Shown: piece after piece, positions 1 through 8,750 of the stretch | How the letters are laid out: each line of letters starts with the position of its first letter | Position numbering within the stretch: the stretch's first letter is position 1 | Assembly (NCBI GenBank): GCA_019694975.1 | Contig: JAIBAY010000002.1 | Location: forward strand, 323,252-387,251 | Direction: 5' to 3' | DNA: 64,000 nucleotides | Origin: Chitinophagales bacterium | GTDB lineage: Bacteria > Bacteroidota > Bacteroidia > Chitinophagales > UBA10324 | Made by a program: the position numbers and the translations under genes | Notes under the pieces: generated by a model | The model's input: the letters and a program-made list of their open reading frames with translations, nothing else | What the model was told of the DNA's origin: nothing | Databases searched by the model: none

Positions 1-1
1 G

Positions 2-175
2 GATGCCACTGATCCGCTTGCCATATCTCTTGCCGAGTCGGTTAATGCCGGTGCTACGCGAGATGTAATTCCTTTAGGCAGTTTATTGCTGCTCGTTTCA
101 ACGGATGGATTGTACCAGTTTGACTATAGTTCAGGTTCTTTAGTTCAGCTCAGTTATCTTCCAGTGAAAAAGTAA
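2..175 (+). CDS. C-terminal end of a beta-propeller-like (LVIVD-repeat-like) protein, partial
   Basis: An open frame enters from the left edge and stops with TAA at 173-175, giving 57 residues. The peptide contains DVIPLG, LLLLVSTDGLYQFDYSS and a lysine-rich end. This pattern resembles the terminal blade of Bacteroidota LVIVD-repeat surface proteins, in which a 'DVIPLG...GLYQYDYS' stretch is common. That is a recollection of the family, not a search result. The start and most of the gene lie outside the window. A strong terminator follows 20 bp after the stop, which supports this as a real gene end. Confidence 0.7.
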   Translation, partial: DATDPLAISLAESVNAGATRDVIPLGSLLLLVSTDGLYQFDYSSGSLVQLSYLPVKK

Positions 176-195
176 GCAACAATAGAAATAGTATT

Positions 196-231
196 GCCAC
201 CGGGATCAGCTTTCCCGGTGGCATTTTTTTT
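196..231 (+). terminator. Rho-independent terminator after the partial gene
   Basis: Perfect 10-bp inverted repeat: GCCACCGGGA at 196-205 pairs with TCCCGGTGGC at 213-222 around a 7-nt loop. It is followed by a run of eight T (224-231). The orientation fits the rightward partial gene ending at 175. The leftward gene ending at 243 would read the same stem but without a good T-run. Confidence 0.9.
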
Positions 232-242
232 ATCACCGTCAT

Positions 243-1373
243 TTAATGCAGTAGTAATTTATAGGTGCGACTTATGTCCTGCCTGGTGACGACTGCCAGG
301 TACAGGCCATCACTGAATTTTTCCAGCGCTTGATTGATGCAGTAGTTATTTAGACCCGCAGAAAGCTTGCTATCCAGTATAAGGTTGCCCAATTGATCAA
401 ATATTTTTAAAGCATCGCCCGGCATATTTACCTCCATAAACTCAAAACACCACTCACCTGTTACAGGATCCAGAACAAGAGCTTCGCCGGAAGCAGACGG
501 TACCTCAGGAAGACCCGTGAAGCAGTTGATAAGTGTGAGATTCATTTGTGTGGTGTCACTGGCAGTTCCGGCACTGTTAGTTGCTATTAAGGTAACCAGA
601 TAGTATCCCTGGACACCATAAATGTGCGTCGGATTCTCGTCGTTGCTGACCGGCGTTCCATCACCAAAATTCCAGCTATAGGTCAGGTTGCCGGGATAAG
701 AACTTAAAGAAGTGTTTACAAATGAAACAGAATCCTTAGCGCACAAGGTGTCATTGGGCACACTGAAAGCCGCATTTATGGAAAACTGTGGATCAATTAT
801 AGATGCACCGATACAACAGTTACCTCCGGCAGACACATGATGCGTTCCACTCCAGCATCCATACTGCGTATAGTGGTAATACAGCAAACCGCCGAATTGT
901 GTAAGATAATAGTGTACTACCTGATCCGGTGTATTGCAGCCGCCCTGGTTACTGGATGAATCGCAGTCGAAGTTACAAATGATATAATAATAGCCGTTTG
1001 AATTGGGCCATGTTACCGGTGGATATAATAAAATAGTGGTAATGGAATCGGGCACTCCGCTTATGCTGGTAGTGGGCAACGTTGGATTGCAGTGATCATT
1101 GTCGCCATTATAACCGGCATATATCACCTCCGTCACATTGCCTGCATACTGACCACCAATGGTGACAGCACACTTTTCATACGTAGTAATCCCAATCTTC
1201 AGGTCAGGGATATTTTCATCAACATCAATATTGAGATAGCCCCCATCGTAATTGGAATAAATGATGACATTACCGCCCGGGTAACAAAATGTTTGTGCTG
1301 ACACTTTCATTGAACAGCATAGTGAACAGGTCAGCAGGCTACATAAGAACGTAACTTTAAGCCATCGGGACAT
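243..1373 (-). CDS. Secreted PKD-domain protein with T9SS sorting domain
   Basis: 376 aa. The N-terminus (basic SRWLK, then a hydrophobic cysteine-rich core ending near SAQ at about residue 27) is a signal peptide. The central half has no family I recognise; it is rich in Cys, Tyr and Gly and may be disulfide-bonded. Around residues 200-280 there is a PKD domain with the hallmark YSWNFGDGTP and the NPTHIY turn. The C-terminal 80 residues resemble a type A sorting domain (ALKIFDQLGNLILD, DGLYLAVVTR, YKLLLH), so it is probably exported by the type IX system and attached to or released from the cell surface. It is transcribed convergently with the partial gene at the left edge and divergently from the acyltransferase at 1479. 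Confidence 0.85.
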   Translation of the reverse strand: MSRWLKVTFLCSLLTCSLCCSMKVSAQTFCYPGGNVIIYSNYDGGYLNIDVDENIPDLKIGITTYEKCAVTIGGQYAGNVTEVIYAGYNGDNDHCNPTLPTTSISGVPDSITTILLYPPVTWPNSNGYYYIICNFDCDSSSNQGGCNTPDQVVHYYLTQFGGLLYYHYTQYGCWSGTHHVSAGGNCCIGASIIDPQFSINAAFSVPNDTLCAKDSVSFVNTSLSSYPGNLTYSWNFGDGTPVSNDENPTHIYGVQGYYLVTLIATNSAGTASDTTQMNLTLINCFTGLPEVPSASGEALVLDPVTGEWCFEFMEVNMPGDALKIFDQLGNLILDSKLSAGLNNYCINQALEKFSDGLYLAVVTRQDISRTYKLLLH

Positions 1374-1478
1374 AATTGAAAATTTGAGTGAAAGTTAAAA
1401 ATAAATATGCACCAATCGTCAGTTTTGAGGTGCCATTAAAGCTGCAACGTAATACACTCAATTATAAAAATCTGTTTC

Positions 1479-2684
1479 ATGGTATCTATTCGGAACAGAA
1501 AATATTTGTCACCTTGCAACGTCCGTAAATTACCCGTGAAAAAATCATACTTGACCTTCAGGACTCTTTCTACATTAGTGGACCATGCTGACGATTGGAA
1601 TCGTATCCTGCCGGAAAAACATCACTTGCGCGCCGAACAGCTCCTTCCACTGGAGTTATCAGCGCTAAGCGATCTGACCTTTCTGTATCTGATTTGTTAT
1701 AGTCATGATGAGCCTGTTGCCATTGCTTACTTTCAGTATGTTCACTTTAAAACAAGGCACTACCCATTTCCACTCAGTCGAAATATTTTCACACGGTCTA
1801 TCGAAAAGTTTATAATGCGGAATGGGTACAGGATACTGGTATGTGGTAATCTTTTCCGCGTTGATTTCCCCGGAATCTTTATGCAGGAAGGCAAGGTGAG
1901 TGCTTCCGTGGTTTTTGAAGCTATTGAGCAATTTTTCAACGAGGTCCGCCCGAAGCCGCATGTCTTACTGCTCAAAGACTGGAAAGAAATGTCTACCCCG
2001 GAACAAGTTGGCAGCTATGGTTACAAACCATGGCCAGGCGACCTGACTATGAAACTTGACCTGAGGCCCGAATGGGTTACATTCCATGATTATTCACTTG
2101 CCCTGAAGCATAAATATGCGCAAAGGCTAAGAAAAATTCAGGCGAGCGGAAGCAGCATATGCAGAAAAGAACTGCAGTTGGAAGATATCGTCAGGCATGG
2201 GCCTGAATTGGAAACGCTTTACTGCAATGTTGTAAAAAAACAGGTGATACGACTGGTAATCGCCAACTGGCAGTATTTTATGGAGATGAAAAAGGCGCGT
2301 GGAAATGATTTCAGGGTCATCGGTTACTATGAGCATGAAAAACTAATCGGACTCAGCTCTCATATTATATATGATGAGTTGTGGGAATTGCATTATATAG
2401 GCATGGATTACAGCAAAAATGAAAAATATGCATTGTATTTCAACATGATGTTCGACGGCATCAGGATGGCAATTGAGGAAAAGAAGAAGGCCGTTGAATT
2501 GGGACGAACGGCGAGGGAAGCTAAAGCTATGATTGGCGCACAGCCCATTTATTTCCAGAGTTACTTCAGGCTAAAAGGCTGGCTCGTAAATTTTTTGGTT
2601 GATCGCTTTGCAAGTGTTTTTAATGAAAAGGCAGGATCATCATGGCAGTACAGACAACCTTTCAGAAAGGGTTTCCGGAATTGA
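1479..2684 (+). CDS. FemAB/BioF2-like GNAT-fold acyltransferase
   Basis: 401 aa, cytoplasmic, with no signal peptide or membrane segment. Residues of about 205-345 carry features of the acetyltransferase_6/BioF2-like half of COG3146-type proteins: a basic helix (KHKYAQRLRKIQASG), a D/E-rich turn followed by LETLYCNVV, a beta strand FRVIGYYEHEKLIGLS, a strand ELHYIGMDY, and the terminal ELGRTAREAKAMIGAQP segment typical of this group. The N-terminal half is a second, weaker GNAT-like repeat (SHDEPVAIAYFQYVHF). Proteins of this class move acyl or aminoacyl groups onto cell-wall or lipid substrates; the substrate here is unknown. It sits alone, divergent from the PKD protein. The family call comes from motif recognition only. 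Confidence 0.7.
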   Translation: MVSIRNRKYLSPCNVRKLPVKKSYLTFRTLSTLVDHADDWNRILPEKHHLRAEQLLPLELSALSDLTFLYLICYSHDEPVAIAYFQYVHFKTRHYPFPLSRNIFTRSIEKFIMRNGYRILVCGNLFRVDFPGIFMQEGKVSASVVFEAIEQFFNEVRPKPHVLLLKDWKEMSTPEQVGSYGYKPWPGDLTMKLDLRPEWVTFHDYSLALKHKYAQRLRKIQASGSSICRKELQLEDIVRHGPELETLYCNVVKKQVIRLVIANWQYFMEMKKARGNDFRVIGYYEHEKLIGLSSHIIYDELWELHYIGMDYSKNEKYALYFNMMFDGIRMAIEEKKKAVELGRTAREAKAMIGAQPIYFQSYFRLKGWLVNFLVDRFASVFNEKAGSSWQYRQPFRKGFRN

Positions 2685-2769
2685 GCGTATTACGAATTAA
2701 TTATCCTGCGGAGAAGACGCTACCGGAGAAATAGGAAATAGAATGGTTTTAGATTATTAGTCCTTGAAA

Positions 2770-3066
2770 TTAATCCCAAAACTCCAGTTCAGGTGATATT
2801 CTATTAAAGTTACCTGCCATAAAAAGTATCTTATTGATAACATTCAGCGGTTTCAGGTTTCCGATATCATCATTGCCGCCATCCCAAACAGGCCGCAGAT
2901 GAAAGAAACACCATCCGTAAATGGAAGATTCATTATTAAAATCGGCCTTCTTTATTACCGAACCTTCTTCATCAAGACGGAAATACTCAGGATCCAGATC
3001 AGGCGCTCTGTTGGCTTTTTGCCAAACCTGTTCAGATAACTGCATTTTCATGTCGACCATAATCAT
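2770..3066 (-). CDS. Small protein with degenerate HNH-like motif
   Basis: 98 aa. The order of elements matches the small HNH proteins common in Bacteroidota: VWQKA near the start, a DPEYFRLDEEG turn, a basic KKADF, SSIYGW, then HLRPVWDGGNDDIGNLKPLN. In the usual family the YGW is followed by 'xIDHIxPxSKGGxDDxxNLRPLxWxxNRSK'. Here the Asp before the first His is Phe (CFFH), and the final N-R-S-K metal/DNA-contact segment is replaced by NKILFMAGN. It is therefore probably a real gene whose nuclease centre has been lost or repurposed. Several in-frame Met codons (residues 1, 3, 6, 8) leave the start uncertain. Confidence 0.6.
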   Translation of the reverse strand: MIMVDMKMQLSEQVWQKANRAPDLDPEYFRLDEEGSVIKKADFNNESSIYGWCFFHLRPVWDGGNDDIGNLKPLNVINKILFMAGNFNRISPELEFWD

Positions 3067-3123
3067 GTCCTTTTAAGATGATTCAATTTTCCTGCGTTGA
3101 CAGCCAATTAATTAGGCAACCGA

Positions 3124-3270
3124 TTAAAGTTCATCTGTATCAATGATCACCACACCACACTCAATCTTGTAGTTGTTTTGCGAATAAATTTGCTGGGCCT
3201 GCATTTGATGATTTCCGCCGCCGAACATTAAGTTTAAAACGAGGGTGATCTGGTAGATGATGCTTGACAT
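3124..3270 (-). CDS. Possible 48-aa small protein
   Basis: ATG at 3270 to TAA at 3124. The peptide begins with a hydrophobic stretch (SSIIYQITLVLNLMFGGG), continues polar and Gln-rich, and ends KIECGVVIIDTDEL. The sequence looks protein-like rather than random, with no unusual residues. However, there is no recognisable family, no promoter match and no Shine-Dalgarno. It lies 58 bp upstream of the start of the leftward HNH-like gene and could be co-transcribed with it. Confidence 0.3.
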   Translation of the reverse strand: MSSIIYQITLVLNLMFGGGNHQMQAQQIYSQNNYKIECGVVIIDTDEL

Positions 3271-3488
3271 GGTGTTTGGTTTTTGGGATTAATAAACTTG
3301 ATGACGCATCAAATTTACCTATCCATGCAGCAAATTAAATGTGCAGTCAGTGATGATTGGTAACATCGCTGTTTACCATGAAAATAATGTGAAAACACCG
3401 GTATGGATGAAATCCGCTCTGAATGAGCTTTTGGGCATGGTGCTTCAGATGCAGATAATCCTGTAGCCTATATTTCCCAGGATTAATA

Positions 3489-3679
3489 ATGAGTAACCAA
3501 ATATCTCAACAATTCCATATTGAAGTCATGAAACCCGCTTCCATAAAGGGTTACAGGCCTATCTGGCAGACAAAACACATAATCTTCAGTGGGAATTTTT
3601 CCAGATTAATGAGATAGATCATATTTACTATAACCTGCTGAAACCCTTACCAGTAGATGATTTCATGATATTCCAATAA
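3489..3679 (+). pseudogene. Possible frameshifted remnant of a small gene
   Basis: ATG at 3489 opens a frame reading MSNQISQQFHIEV. The protein-like reading then switches frame near 3524-3536 and continues as KGLQAYLADKTHNLQWEFF and INEIDHIYYNLLKPLP to a TAA at 3677-3679. Together they would make a protein of about 63 residues, whereas each frame alone is short. The join is my inference. It may be a decayed gene, a sequencing indel or a coincidence. Confidence 0.25.
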
Positions 3680-3705
3680 AAAATGAAATAAATTTGACCT
3701 AAATT

Positions 3706-3749
3706 TTAAAAAAAGTAACAGGAAACAGGTTTTATCGCTAGTTCCTGTT
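3706..3749 (-). terminator. Hairpin with minus-strand T-run
   Basis: AACAGGAA at 3717-3724 pairs with TTCCTGTT at 3742-3749. To its left is an A-run (about 3707-3714), so on the minus strand the hairpin is followed by a T-run. No leftward gene ends here, so this may be a relic or may serve an unannotated transcript. Confidence 0.3.
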
Positions 3750-4004
3750 GATAATCCAGGTTATATACATCAATACTTCACTTCTGTCAGTTATCCATTT
3801 AAACCCATATAACAGAAAACTTCATGTTACTGCATCTGCCTGTTCTCTCAGCTTCATGATATCAAAGGTAATTGCAATTAAGGGATATTGTCCGTGCAAA
3901 AGATTGATTTGGGTAACATCGCTTTTAATCATACTAGCTATGTTAATAAAGTTTAAATATCTTGTGAATACCAATACATTTAAGCGTTTCAGAAAGTTAA
4001 TACA

Positions 4005-5525
4005 ATGAAAATTTTCAAAGAAATGGTTTCGCTGGTAACAAAGCAACGGCTCAACAACCTTGAGTTGATTGATGATGCTTTCCTCGATAACGCCAATAAT
4101 TTATACCAGAAACTCTTTAAAGGTATTGCTGAAGGTTCATTCAATACTGATGAAGATGCAGCAATGGCCCTCTATCAGACAACAGCCAGTGACAAGAAAT
4201 ACCTGATGCTTAAAAGCAGGTTAAAAGAAAGACTGGTGAACACCTTGTTTTTTCTCAACCATAAACGGATTCAGGATTCTCCTTACCAGAAAGCCGTTTA
4301 CCAGTGCAATAAAAATTATTTCTGCGCCAAAATATTAGTGACACACGGCGCACGCACCAGTGCAATTTCGCTTGCAAAAAGCACACTGACACTGGCTTTG
4401 CACTTCGACCTGAATGAAATTGTCTTACTCTGTGCCAGGATGTTACGGCATCATTATGCAATGATGGGATTAATACGCGAATTCAACCATTTTGACAAAC
4501 TGGCCGACACATCATTAAGACTGGTGAAATCGGAAAGTAAGGCCGAATTTATGTATGAGTCGCTTTTATCGCAGGTGGCGCGAAGCAAGGCCTATAAATC
4601 TGAATTAGCTGACCTGGCCAAAGACTACTTCTATCAAAGTAAAGAGCTTTCCAAATACCAGCAAAGCTTTCATGTGCAACTGCTGCACTACCGGATCGGC
4701 TTGTTGTATTACCAGGTAATCCGGAACTACCGGTTCACCCTGAACCTCTGCAATCATCTGCAGGCGTTTCTCCAGAAAAATCACCGTTACAAGCTCGCCT
4801 CACGGGAAGGCGAAATAGCCCTTTTAAAAATGGTTTGCTGCCTCTACCTCAAAGATTATAAGCATGGCAAACTGAATGCGGAAGAGGCGCTTAACTTTTA
4901 TTCAAAAGGGAGCAACAACTGGTTTGTGGTTTTGGAAAATTACTTTCTGCTGGCCATGCATGCTGCCAAGTATAAGCAGGCTGCAGAAATCTATGAATGG
5001 GCAACAAGTCATCAAAGATTTCAATACCTGTCGGAGGAGAAGTCGGAAGAGTGGAAAATTTTTGAGGCCTATCTCCATTATGTGATGCCGGGGAAAATGA
5101 AAGGAAAAGAGTTTAAGATCTTAAAATTCATCAACGAGGTACCCATCTATTCAAAAGATAAAGCGGGTTTATACCCGTCGATCCTCATTGCGCAGCTGCT
5201 GTACATGATTGACCGGGGCGATGAAGACAATATTGAAAAGAAAATTGAGTCACTTCGTGTCTTTGGCTCGCGATACCTGTCCGGAAGAAAATCAGTGCGG
5301 ACAAGTATATTCATTAAAATGCTCCGCCAGATAGTTAACTGCCATTATAAACCGGAGCGCATAAAAGTGAAAGCGGTCTCACTTTATAAAAAACTTATTT
5401 CAGCTGACGCAAGACAACAGGTGGAGAATGAGACAACAGAAATAATTCCTTATGAAGATATCTGGCGTATTATACTGAACCGGCTGCAACTGAAATCGCC
5501 AAGATTCCGTATGCGGCATCCGTAA
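4005..5525 (+). CDS. Large helical-repeat (TPR-like) hypothetical protein
   Basis: 506 aa, cytoplasmic, almost entirely alpha-helical and basic, with no signal peptide. Repeated helix pairs such as YFLLAMHAAKYKQAAEIYEWA (here as overlapping fragments FLLAMHAAKY and AAEIYEWA) and LYLKDYKHGKLNAEEALNFY suggest degenerate tetratricopeptide repeats. The N-terminus (MKIFKEMVSLVTKQRLNNLELIDDA) is compatible with a genuine start, although an AT-rich 5' flank gives no clear promoter. Comparable 500-aa helical proteins occur in Chitinophagales, without assigned function as far as I know. The gene is monocistronic and converges with the polyprenyl synthase, 18 bp separating the stop codons. Interaction scaffold is the most that can be inferred. 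Confidence 0.75.
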   Translation: MKIFKEMVSLVTKQRLNNLELIDDAFLDNANNLYQKLFKGIAEGSFNTDEDAAMALYQTTASDKKYLMLKSRLKERLVNTLFFLNHKRIQDSPYQKAVYQCNKNYFCAKILVTHGARTSAISLAKSTLTLALHFDLNEIVLLCARMLRHHYAMMGLIREFNHFDKLADTSLRLVKSESKAEFMYESLLSQVARSKAYKSELADLAKDYFYQSKELSKYQQSFHVQLLHYRIGLLYYQVIRNYRFTLNLCNHLQAFLQKNHRYKLASREGEIALLKMVCCLYLKDYKHGKLNAEEALNFYSKGSNNWFVVLENYFLLAMHAAKYKQAAEIYEWATSHQRFQYLSEEKSEEWKIFEAYLHYVMPGKMKGKEFKILKFINEVPIYSKDKAGLYPSILIAQLLYMIDRGDEDNIEKKIESLRVFGSRYLSGRKSVRTSIFIKMLRQIVNCHYKPERIKVKAVSLYKKLISADARQQVENETTEIIPYEDIWRIILNRLQLKSPRFRMRHP

Positions 5526-5543
5526 CAGAAATTACATTACTGA

Positions 5544-6518
5544 TTATTTATCCCGGTGCAACAAACTTTCTGAAAATGATCTCAATGTCTCCTTTTTGTC
5601 TTCAGGTATGCCCAGCCGATCAAGAAATGACATGGCCAGCCGGAAATGACGGTTTGTTTCTTCCAGGGTGCGTTCGCTGATTCCCAAACTGTTAAACAAA
5701 CTGATAACGGAGGCAATTTTTTCTTCCGGATTGAATTCCCTTACTGTATACCAGTGCTGAAGAGCAGCCCTCAGTTTTTTATCGCCTTGTTGCATCGCTT
5801 CAATCATCAGGAAAGTTTTTTTATTCTGCAGGATATCTCCACCCTGCTGCTTACCAACCTGCTGTGCACTGCCAAAGCTATCGAGCCAGTCATCTCTTAA
5901 CTGGAAAGAGATGCCCAATTCTCTGCCGAAATCATACAGATACCGGGCGTCATCGCTATTGGCACCACCAATCACTGCTCCAAAGTTCAATGCAGCTGCC
6001 AGTAAAACAGCAGTTTTCAATTCGATCATCCGCAAGTAATCAGCGACTGTTAAACCTGCAGCGTTTTCAAAGTTCATGTCATATTGTTGTCCTTCACAAA
6101 CTTTTATTGCCGTATCATTAAACAGATCGAGTAATTGCGGCAACCTAGCGGCATCTGCCTGCACCAGGAATTTATAGGCCATTACCAGCATGGCATCACC
6201 GGACAGGATCGCCGTTGCATGGTTAAATTGCTCATGCACCGTTTTCAAACCACGGCGCAGTGGTGCATGGTCCATGATATCATCATGAATCAAAGTGAAA
6301 TTGTGAAACAATTCAACAGCCATAGCCTGCGGCATGGCCGGCATTGGATCGCCGCAGAATAATTCGCAGGTATGCAACAGCAAAACAGGTCGCAAACGCT
6401 TCCCGCCTAAACCCAGCATATAACCAAATGGTTCATAGAGTTCGCCCGGTGTGCCCGTAAAAGAATGCAATTTCAATTCAGCATTAAACAGCTCCTGCAA
6501 CTCAGTTATACGCTTCAT
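5544..6518 (-). CDS. Polyprenyl (farnesyl/geranylgeranyl-type) diphosphate synthase
   Basis: 324 aa, the usual length. It condenses isopentenyl diphosphate with allylic diphosphates for quinone, carotenoid or lipid-carrier synthesis. Visible motifs: GGKRLRP at 38-44 (isopentenyl-PP binding), first aspartate-rich motif DDIMD at 79-83 followed by RRG, an E-L-K-T-A helix near 166-170, and second aspartate-rich motif FQLRDDWLD at 205-213. The first motif is the five-residue DDxxD form without the two-residue insertion found in E. coli-type IspA. This fits GGPP-type or other trans-prenyl synthases; chain length cannot be fixed by eye. It follows rnr in the same direction by 62 bp and is probably co-transcribed with it. 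Confidence 0.93.
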   Translation of the reverse strand: MKRITELQELFNAELKLHSFTGTPGELYEPFGYMLGLGGKRLRPVLLLHTCELFCGDPMPAMPQAMAVELFHNFTLIHDDIMDHAPLRRGLKTVHEQFNHATAILSGDAMLVMAYKFLVQADAARLPQLLDLFNDTAIKVCEGQQYDMNFENAAGLTVADYLRMIELKTAVLLAAALNFGAVIGGANSDDARYLYDFGRELGISFQLRDDWLDSFGSAQQVGKQQGGDILQNKKTFLMIEAMQQGDKKLRAALQHWYTVREFNPEEKIASVISLFNSLGISERTLEETNRHFRLAMSFLDRLGIPEDKKETLRSFSESLLHRDK

Positions 6519-6580
6519 TGGTAATTAATAGTAGTTTATCATGTTCAGCTTGTGAGGGGTATATAATTAACAATCGAAAC

Positions 6581-8728
6581 TCAGTCTTGGGTCTCTATCA
6601 GCACGAAATCTATGGTCCGTTTTGCAACATTGGTTTTCAGGAGTTTCACTTTCACCTTATCACCCAATTGCAACTTCCTGCCCGTGCGCATACCCTTCAC
6701 ACAATGCTTCTTCTTGTCATAAACAAAGAAGTCAGTCCGGAGAGCATCTAACCGCACCATGCCTTCACAGTAGGATCCTTCTGTCATTACAAAAATACCC
6801 CATTCAGTAACCCCGGAAATAAAACCATCAAACAATTCACCGGCCCTGGCCGACATATACTCCACCTGCTTCAGTTTAACAGAAGTACGCTCAGCGTCTG
6901 CTGCATTGCGTTCCATTTCAGAACAATGGTTGCATCTGTTCTCCAACTGATTATCAATGACCTTTTCAGCCTTCAACACCTGTTCTAAAATCCTGTGCGA
7001 CATCATATCGGGATAGCGTCGTATTGGCGATGTAAAATGAGTGTAGTACTCAAATGACAATCCATAGTGCCCGATATTTTTGGTGGTATACACTGCTTTT
7101 GCCATTGTTCTGATCGCCAATGTTTCCAGCATATATTGCTCCGGCTTACCTTTCAGCTTCTCCATCATCCGGTTAAAGGAATGCGCTGTATGCTTCGGGG
7201 TACTGAAATTCAGTTTGTATCCGAAAAGCTGTGCGAATTCCGCAAAGTTGCTGAGCTTTTCATCATCAGGAAGGTCATGCACCCTATACACGAAAGGAAC
7301 TGTTTTACCTTTCCTGCTGCCGACAAATTCTGCGACTTTTCTGTTGGCCAGCAACATAAAATCCTCAATAAGCAGGTGCGCATCCTTGCGTTCCTTTACA
7401 AAAACATCAACCGGATTTGCAGCATCATCGAGCCGGAATTTAACCTCAATGGTATCGAAATTTATTGCTCCGTTTTTAAACCTTTTTGCGCGCAGCTGCT
7501 TTGCTATTGCATTCAGCGTCATAAGTTCAATTGCAAATTCATCAGCCTTCCCATCCAGCACTTCCTGCGCTGCCTCATAAGCATACCTCCGCTTTGAATG
7601 AATAACCGTTTTGCCAAACCACTCACCTTTTACCGTTCCATTGCCATCCATTTCCAATACGACAGAAAAACAGAGTTTATCCTTCTCCGGCGTAAGTGAG
7701 CAGATGCCATTCGACAATCTTTCGGGCAACATGGGCACACAGCGATCCACCAGGTAAACAGAAGTAGCTCGCAGCAGCGCCTCACGATCAAGTGCTGAAC
7801 CCGGTTTAATATAATGCGTAACGTCGGCGATATGAACTCCAACTTCATACAAATCCTTATCCAATACGCGGAAGGAAATTGCATCATCAAAGTCTTTTGC
7901 ATCCTCAGGATCAATTGTAAAGGTTGTAACATCACGAAAATCCCGCCTGCGCTGCAGCTCTACCACCTCAATTTCTTCAGGATAGCTTTCTGATTCTTTC
8001 AACGCCTCCCCGTCAAATTCAAGACGGAATCCGTTTTCTATCAGGATCGATTGCATCTCGGTGTCGTTCTCTCCTGCTTTGCCCAGTACTTTGATTACTT
8101 CACCAACCGGACTCTCAGCACCCGGCTCCCATGAAATCATCTTTACAACCGCTTTCTCACCTTTTTTAGCACCTGCGGATTTACCAGCCGGCACGATAAA
8201 ATCAATATCCATGCTTTTCTCATCCGGAATTAAATACAGCTTACCGCCAATTTGTTCTATGATGCCGGTAAAAGTATCACGGGCACGTTCCATAATCTCG
8301 ATCACGCGACCTTCCGGCTTTCTGCGGTTATGCTTCAGCAGCGAAACTTTCACTTTATCACCATTTAAGGCTGTATGCCGGTGATCACGGTTGATGAAGA
8401 TATCCTGATCATTGCCGGAGGAGATTACATAGCCGTGACCGGCAGCGGTAACTTCAATTATTCCTTCCACCAGGCTATCTGAAACGGCTGAGGCAGCAAC
8501 TGAATCAGGCTGCAGACTGTGACGAAACTGGCTGCCATGCTGTTGTAAAAAACCGGATGCAAGCAGCGTTTGCACGGCCTGATACAATTCGTCTTTATGA
8601 AACCGTGATGAGAATTTTTTTTTAAGCTGTTTGAATGAAACAAATCGCCCCTGCTCCTGCAGAAAATGATTTACAAGAGCATGTTCGGCACGTGATTGCC
8701 GGTTTTGATTTTTATGATGTTCTGCCAT
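6581..8728 (-). CDS. rnr: Ribonuclease R
   Basis: 715 aa from the start chosen here. It is a 3'-to-5' processive exoribonuclease that degrades structured RNA. Domain order: basic winged-helix N-terminus (SRAEHALVNHFLQEQGRFVSF in overlapping parts), cold-shock OB domains (GHGYVISSG, DIFINRD, GDKVKV), the RNB catalytic domain with the conserved aspartate cluster DPEDAKDFDDA, the SPIRRYPDMMSHRIL segment, and a C-terminal S1 domain (GVTEWGIFV) ending in a short tail. The frame is open upstream to 8827, but the 33 extra residues do not resemble the family. The start MAEHHKNQN at 8728 lies about 15 bp downstream of a TACCTTTG promoter element, so I prefer it. Confidence 0.95.
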   Translation of the reverse strand: MAEHHKNQNRQSRAEHALVNHFLQEQGRFVSFKQLKKKFSSRFHKDELYQAVQTLLASGFLQQHGSQFRHSLQPDSVAASAVSDSLVEGIIEVTAAGHGYVISSGNDQDIFINRDHRHTALNGDKVKVSLLKHNRRKPEGRVIEIMERARDTFTGIIEQIGGKLYLIPDEKSMDIDFIVPAGKSAGAKKGEKAVVKMISWEPGAESPVGEVIKVLGKAGENDTEMQSILIENGFRLEFDGEALKESESYPEEIEVVELQRRRDFRDVTTFTIDPEDAKDFDDAISFRVLDKDLYEVGVHIADVTHYIKPGSALDREALLRATSVYLVDRCVPMLPERLSNGICSLTPEKDKLCFSVVLEMDGNGTVKGEWFGKTVIHSKRRYAYEAAQEVLDGKADEFAIELMTLNAIAKQLRAKRFKNGAINFDTIEVKFRLDDAANPVDVFVKERKDAHLLIEDFMLLANRKVAEFVGSRKGKTVPFVYRVHDLPDDEKLSNFAEFAQLFGYKLNFSTPKHTAHSFNRMMEKLKGKPEQYMLETLAIRTMAKAVYTTKNIGHYGLSFEYYTHFTSPIRRYPDMMSHRILEQVLKAEKVIDNQLENRCNHCSEMERNAADAERTSVKLKQVEYMSARAGELFDGFISGVTEWGIFVMTEGSYCEGMVRLDALRTDFFVYDKKKHCVKGMRTGRKLQLGDKVKVKLLKTNVAKRTIDFVLIETQD

Positions 8729-8742
8729 AAATAGATATTTAA

Positions 8743-8750
8743 CAAAGGTA
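8743..8750 (-). promoter_or_regulatory. Bacteroidota -7 promoter element for rnr
   Basis: On the minus strand 8750-8743 reads TACCTTTG, matching the TAnnTTTG consensus of Bacteroidota sigma-ABfr promoters. No good -33 TTTG is found at the expected distance. The predicted transcript start, near 8736, leaves a leader of only about 8 nt to the ATG at 8728. This supports that start over the upstream one at 8827. Confidence 0.45.

Larger units (their letters stand above)
3067..4004. other. AT-rich intergenic/decayed region
   Basis: About 0.94 kb without a convincing full-length gene. It holds a possible 48-aa leftward ORF (3124-3270), a possible frameshifted gene remnant (3489-3679) and a hairpin followed, on the minus strand, by a T-rich run (about 3706-3749). 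The remaining open frames are short and have unnatural composition. Confidence 0.6.

Noticed and set aside
7067-7597. Two overlapping plus-strand frames of about 170 aa inside rnr
   Set aside because: They lie opposite the RNB catalytic domain, whose conserved residues are unmistakable; overlapping frames with no family features are shadows.
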